NCBI GenBank assembly: GCA_963819735.1
Contig: CAWFXC010000004.1
Coordinates: 124,001-188,000, forward strand
Direction of reading: 5' to 3'
Source: CAWFXC01 sp963819735
GTDB taxonomy: Bacteria; Actinomycetota; Acidimicrobiia; IMCC26256; DASPTH01
Length of the DNA: 64,000 bases
Shown: positions 16,768 through 22,581 of the stretch, piece after piece
Position numbering within the stretch: position 1 is the stretch's first letter
Layout: each line of letters begins with the position of its first letter
Position numbers and translations under genes: made by a program
Notes under the pieces: model-generated
Seen by the model: only the letters and a program-made list of their open reading frames with translations
What the model was told of the DNA's origin: nothing
Databases searched by the model: none

Positions 16768-16965
16768 TCAGTGCCCGCTCGGTGGGGTTGTCGTGACCGT
16801 GGTGCTCGTTGCTGATTGAGTGTGGAAGCGGTTGGAGTCGATGAAGAACCAGAGCAAGCCCATGAGGAGTAACGCACTCATGACGATCCTGAAGGTCGTC
16901 GCAATCGTGCCTCGTTCGGGTCGTCGTTCCACGAGGCGAGAGTACGAAGACGAACCTGAACGCAC
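16768..16965 (-). CDS. possible small single-pass membrane protein
   Basis: A 65-residue frame with a clear hydrophobic helix (I-V-M-S-A-L-L-L-M-G-L-L-W-F-F-I) and a Thr/Ser-rich tail. GTG 16930-16932 is an alternative start. It is the only coding-like frame in the gap before terS. One membrane helix is weak evidence, so it may be spurious. Confidence 0.4.
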   Translation of the reverse strand: MRSGSSSYSRLVERRPERGTIATTFRIVMSALLLMGLLWFFIDSNRFHTQSATSTTVTTTPPSGH

Positions 16966-16966
16966 G

Positions 16967-17013
16967 GCCCTGAGACCGGCGGCGTTCGACCTGGACGCCG
17001 GTGATCTCAGGGC
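16967..17013. other. imperfect inverted repeat in the packaging-operon gap
   Basis: A 9 bp stem (GCCCTGAGA / TCTCAGGGC), then a 3 nt bulge and a 6 bp stem (CCGGCG / CGCCGG), enclose a 14 nt loop. It lies between two same-strand genes, so it could be an attenuator, an RNA-processing site or a packaging-related site. Confidence 0.45.
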
Positions 17014-17109
17014 GTGCGACTCGGGACGACTGCAGGGTGTGCAGCGTCCGGGGGTGTGGTGAGCACAGCCAAGGAGTACCCGCTGCGCTCACGCACACCC
17101 CACGGTTGT

Positions 17110-17421
17110 TCACTGGCTTTGCTCGAGCAGGCGGCGCTGTTCGGCGATGCCGGCGCTGTTCCCGTTGAGGTTCGCTTGGTAGGTGTCGATCATGTGGCGA
17201 CACTCGATCCAGCGGGCGCGGGTCTCGACGCGTGCTGCCACGGTCCCGTGGTCTCCGTCGGTTGGCAACGGTTCGAGTGTTGCTTCAGCTGCGGCGCGAA
17301 GTTCTGGTTCTTGCGCTTCGAGTTCGGCGAGTCGAGCGGCGTAGACGTCGTGTGTTTCGAGCATCGACCGCAGGCCGTCAGCGAGTCCGCCGGTCTCGAG
17401 GTCGACTTGTGCTTCAGCCAT
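17110..17421 (-). CDS. small coiled-coil hypothetical protein
   Basis: A 103-residue acidic, nearly all-helical protein (A-A-R-L-A-E-L-E-A-Q-E-P-E-L-R-A-A-A-E near residues 28-46). It has no membrane segment or motif. It follows the prohead protease and a 93-residue gene in the leftward operon, the place where a scaffold or head-decoration gene would lie in a phage. Its composition would allow a scaffolding role, but this is position-based inference only. Confidence 0.6.
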   Translation of the reverse strand: MAEAQVDLETGGLADGLRSMLETHDVYAARLAELEAQEPELRAAAEATLEPLPTDGDHGTVAARVETRARWIECRHMIDTYQANLNGNSAGIAEQRRLLEQSQ

Positions 17422-17442
17422 GTGAGAGGGCCTTTCTCGGGG

Positions 17443-17724
17443 TCATCGTGTCTTCAGCCACTCGTCGACTTCGTCGGCGATGGGCTCACATCCGGCGAGG
17501 CTCGCGACCGTGTCCCAGGCTTCTGCTAGGGCGTACTGGCCGGTCTCGAACGACTTGGCTGCCATGGCGCTCGCCGCGGCTGACAGCGCAGCGTCGTCTG
17601 GCATGAGCACGAACAGGACGCTGATGCCACCGGTGAATGCGCACGCGATCTGCGGGCCAGCGTCCTCGTTATCGCGCAACGCGACGACTACGGGGGCCAC
17701 GTCCTCGAACTGGAGCTCCATCAC
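17443..17724 (-). CDS. small hypothetical protein overlapping the protease gene
   Basis: A 93-residue acidic protein whose start (GTG 17722-17724 or ATG 17719-17721) overlaps the protease stop, so translation is coupled. The first half is beta-like (V-A-P-V-V-V-A-L-R-D, G-G-I-S-V-L-F-V-L-M-P). The second is helical with Ala-rich segments and D-E-V-D-E-W-L-K-T-R at the end. No family is recognised. Immediate coupling to the protease suggests a shared role in head maturation. Confidence 0.65.
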   Translation of the reverse strand: MMELQFEDVAPVVVALRDNEDAGPQIACAFTGGISVLFVLMPDDAALSAAASAMAAKSFETGQYALAEAWDTVASLAGCEPIADEVDEWLKTR

Positions 17725-18446
17725 TGCGCCTGTGCCCTGAGGTCGGCGACTTCGCGCTTGTACTGCGCGAACGAACGCTGTTTCGCGGGCACACGACGGA
17801 GTTCGGCGGCCTCGCGCTTGTACTCCTCGAACGTGCGAAAACGTCGCGGCGGTCCCGGTTCGGGGACCGTGGAACGCACCAGCTTCTCGAACTCGGGCTT
17901 TGAGAGTTCCGCCAGGAACTGACGTGCATCGTCGATGGTGAACGACGTCGTCGGACTCGCACCCTGATTCACGACGCTGACATCGCCCCTCGAGAGTGAC
18001 ACCTCTAGCAGTTCCCGCAGGTCGTAGTCCTCGGACCAGCGTTGCCGCACGGCCCGGAAGCTGAAGCTCATTTGGTCGAGGTCCCCGCGTTGGACCTTGG
18101 GCAGCAGCCGTTGCACGTCCGGGTCGTCAGGGTTCAGGGTGGCGTCGACCCGTAGCCCTCGGTCGTCTTCGGCGAGGCGCAGGGTTCCGGACAATGTCCG
18201 AGCCAAAGGCAAGCCCGTGTGATTGACAAGGAGCTGGACATCAGGGGTCTGCGACAGCGTCGTGGTGAACGCGCCCCGCTTCACGACCTCAGAAAACGAA
18301 CCCATGTCGTAGGGCGTTTCGGTGACCGACGCGTGGCCGGTCAGGATCGGCGCGCCGTTGACCTCGCGGAGCTCGAATCCCGGCACCGCGACTGTGCGGT
18401 ACTCCTGGCCTCGCAGCGATTCGGCGATCGCCTTGCGGTCCATCAC
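17721..18446 (-). CDS. HK97-family prohead protease
   Basis: A 241-residue serine protease of the type that trims capsid or scaffold proteins during head maturation. H76 lies in L-L-V-N-H-T-G-L-P-L-A-R-T and S127 in D-Q-M-S-F-S-F, the conserved His and Ser contexts of the family. The core ends near residue 190. The C-terminus has an unusual repeat: a 16-residue unit R-T-F-E-E-Y-K-R-E-A-A-E-L-R-R-V (204-219) recurs as R-S-F-A-Q-Y-K-R-E-V-A-D-L-R-A-Q (224-239). The start is GTG 18444-18446 or ATG 18441-18443. No capsid gene follows. Confidence 0.85.
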   Translation of the reverse strand: MMDRKAIAESLRGQEYRTVAVPGFELREVNGAPILTGHASVTETPYDMGSFSEVVKRGAFTTTLSQTPDVQLLVNHTGLPLARTLSGTLRLAEDDRGLRVDATLNPDDPDVQRLLPKVQRGDLDQMSFSFRAVRQRWSEDYDLRELLEVSLSRGDVSVVNQGASPTTSFTIDDARQFLAELSKPEFEKLVRSTVPEPGPPRRFRTFEEYKREAAELRRVPAKQRSFAQYKREVADLRAQAQ

Positions 18447-18653
18447 CTATCGAGCCTCACCGCGGAGACGCAGTGCGAATGCTCGGGCCTTGCGGAGTTC
18501 GAGCGTCTCGGCCGCTGAGTCGCTCGAGGTAGCGCCCCAGGTCGTCGCGACGCCGCGGGAGAGCATCTTCGCGACGCGTTTACGTTCCGAACGTGACGCC
18601 TTGACCGATGGGACCGACGCCGGACGCGACTCGGAACCGCCCTGCGCCGCGCA
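18447..18653 (-). pseudogene. 69-codon open frame after an in-frame TGA (readthrough or decayed 3' end)
   Basis: The frame of the upstream gene (18654-19094) continues past its TGA for 68 sense codons, ending in TAG at 18447-18449, exactly abutting the protease GTG. Its product looks coding: basic then helical, with S-R-S-E-R-K-R-V-A-K-M-L-S-R-G-V and A-E-T-L-E-L-R-K-A-R-A-F-A-L-R. No ATG, GTG or TTG precedes an internal ATG (18564-18566), which would give only 39 residues. The TGA is followed by C, a context known to be leaky. Either readthrough, a stop mutation, or a small internal-start gene. Confidence 0.45.
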
Positions 18654-19094
18654 TCACCGCGCCTCGAGCTCGCTCAGGTTCGTGACCTGGCCGTGCAGCT
18701 CAGTCCGCACTTGAGCGATCGCAGCGCCAGCCGACACCAGACGATGACCCAGTCGGATGATCTCGGCGGTGTTTTCCAGGTCCACCGCTGCGATTTCGGC
18801 GATGAGCTCGGCGAGACCGGAGCGGCGGGCCCGTTCCTCGGCCTTGTTGCCCTTGATGGACTCCCTCGTCGAGGAGATCACGCCAGCCTTGACCTCCGCT
18901 TGATAGGCCCGGCGTTCCGCGGTCAGACGTTCGAAGACCTCGGGAGACATGATCATCGAGGTCGCTGAGTCCATGACCCAATCCGGCGGGACCTCGCCTC
19001 GGTGCAGCCCCTCAGGGGGCGCGAAGGGCATCTGAGCGCCATGTCGACGAGACAGCTCTATCCGGTCACAGATCGGGTACTTCGTGGCTGCCAT
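18654..19094 (-). CDS. hypothetical protein upstream of the prohead protease
   Basis: A 146-residue soluble protein (M-A-A-T-K-Y-P-I-C-D-R) whose ATG overlaps the upstream HTH gene stop by one base. It is largely helical and charged after residue 60 (F-E-R-L-T-A-E-R-R-A-Y-Q-A-E-V-K, then L-A-E-L-I-A-E-I-A-A-V-D-L). No family is recognised. The operon position is between an HTH protein and the protease. The frame continues after its TGA, so the true product may be about 215 residues. Confidence 0.65.
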   Translation of the reverse strand: MAATKYPICDRIELSRRHGAQMPFAPPEGLHRGEVPPDWVMDSATSMIMSPEVFERLTAERRAYQAEVKAGVISSTRESIKGNKAEERARRSGLAELIAEIAAVDLENTAEIIRLGHRLVSAGAAIAQVRTELHGQVTNLSELEAR

Positions 19095-19504
19095 CAGGCT
19101 GTCTCCTTCTGAGCGCGTTCCTCGAGCAGAGTCCCGATCGAATCGAGCAGGACTTCGCGCCGGCCGCCGACTCTGCGCCCGATCAGCTGACCGGCGTCGA
19201 CGAGTTGCCGGACGCGGCGCGCGCTCCGATCGATGAGGTGAGCGGCTTCTTCTGTGGACACGTACTCCAGCGTGCCGAACGCTTCCGCGTCCGCCGTCTG
19301 GTCGCGGTAATACGGAAACCCACCGAGCGCCTTCCATGAACGAGTCAAGGCCTCTAGCACTTCCGCTTCGGTTCCGCTCAGTGGACGTTGCCCGCGAGCG
19401 AGACGTGTCCTGACGCCGGCAACCACAAGGTCGAGCAGAACGACGAGTCGGTCACCGCGCACCTCGAGCCGCGGTTCGGCGTCGAACCTCGCGAAGTCGC
19501 TCAC
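19094..19504 (-). CDS. helix-turn-helix (excisionase-family-like) protein
   Basis: A 136-residue protein. The C-terminal 60 residues form an AlpA/MerR-type HTH: Y-V-S-T-E-E-A-A-H-L-I-D-R-S-A-R-R-V-R-Q-L-V-D-A-G-Q-L-I-G-R-R-V-G. The N-terminal part has a hydrophobic strand/helix (L-V-V-L-L-D-L-V-V) and a linker. GTG start overlaps the HNH stop by 4 nt. As the second HTH protein of the operon, it may control late (packaging) genes just downstream. Confidence 0.75.
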   Translation of the reverse strand: MSDFARFDAEPRLEVRGDRLVVLLDLVVAGVRTRLARGQRPLSGTEAEVLEALTRSWKALGGFPYYRDQTADAEAFGTLEYVSTEEAAHLIDRSARRVRQLVDAGQLIGRRVGGRREVLLDSIGTLLEERAQKETA

Positions 19505-19797
19505 CGCCGCTTCGCCTTCGCAGCCTGGTTACAGGCAGGGTGGGACACGACGTACCCGTACTCGGAATGTCCGTCGACTCGGTGTGCTGCTTGCCATGTG
19601 TCCGTGGCGTAGATGGTCTCGCCGCAGTAACCGCACGGTGCGGGCAGCGTCCGAGCTAACTGTTGGCGTTCCCGTCGATGCTGGGTGCCGTACCCACGTT
19701 CCGCGGTGCTCTTGGCATGGGTGCGTTGCGGCGCGGTGTGCGCTGGGCATCGTGGCTGCTTGCTGGGTAGTCCGCAGACCAAGCACGGCTTGAGCAT
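19501..19797 (-). CDS. HNH endonuclease
   Basis: A 98-residue protein with an N-terminal C-L-V-C ... C-P-A-H pair and the HNH core P-C-G-Y-C-G, Q-A-A-H-R-V-D, then H-P-A-C-N-Q-A at the end. HNH proteins next to terminases assist cleavage during packaging in HK97-like phages, and this element has the same set. ATG 19795-19797 overlaps the stop of the SWIM-type gene by one base. The length suits a minimal HNH protein. Confidence 0.85.
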   Translation of the reverse strand: MLKPCLVCGLPSKQPRCPAHTAPQRTHAKSTAERGYGTQHRRERQQLARTLPAPCGYCGETIYATDTWQAAHRVDGHSEYGYVVSHPACNQAAKAKRR

Positions 19798-20039
19798 CAG
19801 CGGGGCCCCCGGCTCGCTGGCCGCGACAGAGGCGAAGTGCACAGCATGGCGGCTTGGATGTGGGAACAGACCGCCCGGCACGCGGAGGGGCATGACCATT
19901 CGCCCGACCGGTGACGAACCTCGTACGTGGCGCTATCGCCTTCGACGCGGGCCTCGACGAACCGTCCCCGGGCCTCGGTAACGGCCACGCGCCCTTCCGT
20001 GAGGAGTCTGGCGGCCTTTGCTGCAGCGTTCTCTCTCAC
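19797..20039 (-). CDS. small SWIM-type zinc-finger protein
   Basis: An 80-residue protein. The C-terminal half has W-S-C-P-S-A-C-R-A-V-C-S-H with C50, C54, C58 and H60, close to the SWIM pattern (Cys/Cys then C-x-H), which mediates DNA or protein contacts. The N-terminal half is a strand-rich region (G-R-F-V-E-A-R-V-E-G-D-S-A-T-Y-E-V). GTG start overlaps the RusA-like stop by 4 nt. A recombination or replication accessory role is likely from context. Confidence 0.7.
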   Translation of the reverse strand: MRENAAAKAARLLTEGRVAVTEARGRFVEARVEGDSATYEVRHRSGEWSCPSACRAVCSHIQAAMLCTSPLSRPASRGPR

Positions 20040-20413
20040 GACAGCAGCTCCTCGACGACCACGAGCAAGCCGTCGATCTCGCCGAACTCCGGGCCCGTGA
20101 AGACGAGCTCGCGCACAATGTCGGGTCCGTCGTCGTCGAGCACCTTGGCGTCGACCAGACCATCGACGACTGCCTTGACGCATGGGAAGCACCCACCGAC
20201 GTCTTGGAGTCCGCGCCGGTTCGAGACCAGCGGATGCGCGCGGACCCGCACGGCTTCGAGGTGCGGGATCTCCAGGACCAGGGCGACGACCTGACCGCGA
20301 GCACGCCAGAACGCAACCTTCGACGCGCGCTTGAACGGTGACCAGGAGCGTTCGGTGTTCGTCGTCCATGGCCGTTCGCCCTCGAGCAGTAACGTCCAGC
20401 TTCGAGGCGTCAT
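20036..20413 (-). CDS. RusA-like Holliday junction resolvase
   Basis: A 125-residue protein. The second half holds C-V-K-A-V-V-D-G-L-V-D-A-K-V-L-D-D-D-G-P-D-I-V, matching the RusA arrangement of Lys, a first Asp, and a Asp-Asp pair that bind Mg2+ and cut four-way junctions. It would resolve branched DNA before packaging. ATG 20411-20413 overlaps the upstream stop by 4 nt. The N-terminal part is less conserved-looking, so the family call rests on the Asp/Lys pattern. Confidence 0.75.
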   Translation of the reverse strand: MTPRSWTLLLEGERPWTTNTERSWSPFKRASKVAFWRARGQVVALVLEIPHLEAVRVRAHPLVSNRRGLQDVGGCFPCVKAVVDGLVDAKVLDDDGPDIVRELVFTGPEFGEIDGLLVVVEELLS

Positions 20414-20583
20414 CGGTGTGACTCGCGGTCCACGAACTCGCAATCGGCGCAGAGTCGCCAGGCGCCGGCAGCCACTGCCTCAGCGCCAAGGTCGTCGCCC
20501 TTGGCCCATCGTTCGGCTGCCATGCGGGTCAGCTCGACGACGACGCGGCCGAGCAGAGTCTCGGCTGGTGTTGGCTCGGTCAC
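20410..20583 (-). CDS. small hypothetical protein in the replication operon
   Basis: A 57-residue protein starting V-T-E-P-T-P-A-E-T-L-L and ending C-A-D-C-E-F-V-D-R-E-S-H-R. It is helical with a terminal C-x2-C. Both ends overlap neighbours by 4 nt (GTGA with the ATPase stop, ATGA with the RusA-like start), good evidence it is translated. No function is recognised. Confidence 0.6.
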   Translation of the reverse strand: MTEPTPAETLLGRVVVELTRMAAERWAKGDDLGAEAVAAGAWRLCADCEFVDRESHR

Positions 20584-21884
20584 CTGTCCTCCTCGATCAC
20601 AGCCTCGAGTGCGCCGAAGAGCAGCGCGACTGCTTCGTCGTCGGACTCGTTGCACCAGGCGCCGAGGTCGTCGCGGTTGTGTTTGGTCCCTATACCTGGG
20701 ACGTGAGACGAAACCCCCGATACGTTGCTGTTTGGGCTGGTCAGAGGGGCATTTGATTTCGTCTCACCGGGGAGGCAATAGCGAGGGACTGAAACCGTCT
20801 GGGATGAAAGCGCCCACGTCGATGGCCGACCTCTCGCGGACTCGTCGCGCTCGATCGAGATACCGACGCGCTGGCGGGCGCGATGCAACGTCGAGCGGGA
20901 GATGTTCTCCTCGCGTGCGAGCCGTTCGATCTCCTTCAGCGGTACCGGACCGTCGCTAAGCAGGTCGTTGAGCCATTCGGCTGCTTCGTCGCGTTGGGTG
21001 CGTTCCTCGGAGTCGAGGCCGGACACGATCGAGTGCGGGTCGATGCCGAGCTCTTCGCCGAGGATGACGATGCCGGCGGTGTCGACGGTGGAGCCATCGG
21101 GATGTGGCACCTCGACGCCGTCGATGCGGAATCGCACCGCGGGCACGGTCGATTTGTCGGTGAGGTTCGACTTCGCCAGTACCGCGACCCGGTCGTGCTC
21201 GTTGTCTGGGTGTTCGCCGACGCCGATCACGGAGCGCACGGCAGTCGTGAAGCCAACGGATCCGACGACTCGGGTCAGGAGGTCGCGGGCGTCGCCCTTG
21301 TTCAGGTGCGCGAGCCCGACCAGGCCACACCGATGACGTTGAGCGAGGAGTGCAAGGCGGCCGATTGCACGCTGTACCTCGGCCTTGCGGTGTGAGTCGA
21401 CGGACTGGCCGAGGTGGGAGTCGAGCGGGTCGATCGCGACGAGTGCGACCTCGAGCGGGCCGAGGAGCTCGTCGAGCATGTCGACGTCTTCACCGATCGA
21501 GAATGGCACTCCCGCCGGTAGGTCCATGAAGTGCACGCGGTCGAGGTCGGCGCCGGCAGCCGTGAGGCGGGGCACCAGCACGGATGCGCGGTCGTCCTCA
21601 TCGCCGACGTAAACGACATCGGCCGGGTGGCCATAAAAGTCGCCCGCCAACTGCCCGTGCGTCAACCGGGCTGCGATGTGGCCGAGCAGCGCCGTCTTGC
21701 CGAGACCCTCACGGCCCGCCTCGAGCGTGACGCCGGCGACCGGGATGCGCCGCTCCCATACCCAGGTCGGTCGCTCGATCGCAATGGCGGACGCCAGAAG
21801 GAGCCGAGCCCGCGGCGCGGCGCCGTTCATGACGTTGTTGCGGATCTCTTCCTCGAGCAGTTCGGCGCGGGTCAGGTCGCTCAT
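20580..21884 (-). CDS. RepA-like AAA ATPase, replication protein
   Basis: A 434-residue RecA-fold ATPase. Walker A is G-R-E-G-L-G-K-T (57-64), a DEDD segment follows near 95-98, and Walker B is V-A-L-V-A-I-D-P-L-D (146-155). L-V-G-L-A-H-L-N-K-G near 190 fits the next conserved strand. This matches the AAA_25/RepA-like helicases of plasmids and small prophages. The second half has a winged-HTH-like stretch (L-K-E-I-E-R-L-A-R-E-E-N-I-S-R-S-T-L-H-R-A) that may bind the origin. Overlaps on both sides are 4 nt. Probably drives autonomous replication of the excised element. Confidence 0.85.
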   Translation of the reverse strand: MSDLTRAELLEEEIRNNVMNGAAPRARLLLASAIAIERPTWVWERRIPVAGVTLEAGREGLGKTALLGHIAARLTHGQLAGDFYGHPADVVYVGDEDDRASVLVPRLTAAGADLDRVHFMDLPAGVPFSIGEDVDMLDELLGPLEVALVAIDPLDSHLGQSVDSHRKAEVQRAIGRLALLAQRHRCGLVGLAHLNKGDARDLLTRVVGSVGFTTAVRSVIGVGEHPDNEHDRVAVLAKSNLTDKSTVPAVRFRIDGVEVPHPDGSTVDTAGIVILGEELGIDPHSIVSGLDSEERTQRDEAAEWLNDLLSDGPVPLKEIERLAREENISRSTLHRARQRVGISIERDESARGRPSTWALSSQTVSVPRYCLPGETKSNAPLTSPNSNVSGVSSHVPGIGTKHNRDDLGAWCNESDDEAVALLFGALEAVIEEDR

Positions 21885-22099
21885 GCCGCGAGCTCGTCAC
21901 TTGGTGTCACAAATGGCGCGTCGCCATCCGCCTCGAGACGCGCTTGGCGCTGCGCCCAGCGACGTGCACTGGCGTACTCAGCTGCGCGGCGCTTCCGAAC
22001 CGCGCCCAGTCCTTCCTTGCTCGCCGCGATCCACAGCGGGATCTCTCGGAACATCCCCGGCCGCCCGATGGCATGGTCGAACCTCTCGTAGGTCGTCAC
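21881..22099 (-). CDS. small hypothetical protein upstream of the RepA-like gene
   Basis: A 72-residue basic helical protein (M-T-T-Y-E-R-F-D-H-A-I-G-R-P-G-M-F). Its stop overlaps the ATPase ATG by 4 nt and its GTG overlaps the upstream stop by 4 nt. The segment R-K-R-R-A-A-E-Y-A-S-A-R-R-W-A-Q-R-Q-A-R is strongly positive, which would suit nucleic-acid binding. No family is recognised. Confidence 0.65.
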   Translation of the reverse strand: MTTYERFDHAIGRPGMFREIPLWIAASKEGLGAVRKRRAAEYASARRWAQRQARLEADGDAPFVTPSDELAA

Positions 22100-22221
22100 G
22101 CGGCCAGCCCGAGCTGTTCAGCGCGAGCGCAAAGCAGCTGCGCAGCCACGGCGGCCTCGACCACGCCCACGTCGCCGCGGAGACCGTGATCGACCCAACG
22201 GCGCGCGCCATCGAGGAACAC
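22096..22221 (-). CDS. possible very small operon gene
   Basis: A frame ending at 22096 overlaps the next gene's GTG by 4 nt, the pattern seen along the whole operon. The only usable start after the 22282-22308 hairpin is GTG 22219-22221, giving 41 residues (V-F-L-D-G-A-R-R-W-V-D-H-G). The frame is open further upstream without a start codon. It could be a leader peptide or an artefact. Confidence 0.4.
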   Translation of the reverse strand: MFLDGARRWVDHGLRGDVGVVEAAVAAQLLCARAEQLGLAA

Positions 22222-22281
22222 GAGAGCTTCGCTGGTCGCCGCGGTACCCTGAACCCGGTTGTCGTCGGAGACTTCCTGAGT

Positions 22282-22308
22282 AGACCGCCCCCTAGCCCGG
22301 GGCGGTCT
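22282..22308 (-). terminator. 10 bp stem hairpin after the first operon gene
   Basis: Perfect 10 bp arms AGACCGCCCC / GGGGCGGTCT with a 7 nt loop, 18 nt downstream of the HTH gene stop. There is no T-run. It could be a factor-dependent terminator or an attenuator that separates the regulator from the replication genes. Confidence 0.45.
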
Positions 22309-22325
22309 CTCGCGTTCGGCCCGCA

Positions 22326-22514
22326 CTACGCGGTCTCTCGCTCGAGGAGCGCCGCGTAGTCGAGGAGCGCATCCGCGGGGATGAGGCGCGACGCCCCGAC
22401 CTTGATCGAGCGCAGCTTCCCGCTCGACATGGCTTCGTAGATCCTGGTCCGACCCTGCGAGACGATTTCGCCGGCTTCGGTCGGGCGGTAGAACCGCTTG
22501 GAGAGAGTGACCAT
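22326..22514 (-). CDS. excisionase-family HTH protein, first gene of the leftward operon
   Basis: A 62-residue DNA-binding protein: F-Y-R-P-T-E-A-G-E-I-V-S-Q-G-R-T-R-I-Y-E-A-M-S-S-G-K-L-R-S-I-K-V-G-A-S-R-L-I-P, a complete AlpA/Xis-type wHTH. ATG 22512-22514 lies inside the left arm of an inverted repeat (22510-22549), suggesting autoregulation. In comparable actinobacterial elements this gene heads the replication operon and acts as recombination directionality factor or early regulator. I cannot tell which here. Confidence 0.85.
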   Translation of the reverse strand: MVTLSKRFYRPTEAGEIVSQGRTRIYEAMSSGKLRSIKVGASRLIPADALLDYAALLERETA

Positions 22515-22549
22515 GCGGAGCCTCCGGAGTTCGTGGACTTCCGCATGGT
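22510..22549. promoter_or_regulatory. inverted-repeat operator over the early HTH start codon
   Basis: Arms ACCATGCGGA (22510-22519) and TCCGCATGGT (22540-22549) are perfect 10 bp inverted copies around a 20 nt centre containing the palindrome CTCCGGAG. The left arm covers the HTH ATG. The divergent gene begins at 22582, so this is the control region for both. Confidence 0.5.
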
Positions 22550-22581
22550 GACGGAACCGGGTAACCTTGTCGAAGCCTTAA

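Larger units (their letters stand above)
16551..17109. other. 559 bp gap between packaging genes; no capsid or portal gene
   Basis: Between the 103-residue gene and terS there is no long coding frame with phage-structural character. It holds only a possible 65-residue membrane ORF (16768-16965) and an imperfect inverted repeat (16967-17013). The C-rich, pyrimidine-rich stretch near 16640-16670 shows no gene. This is where structural genes would be expected in a complete phage. Confidence 0.5.
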
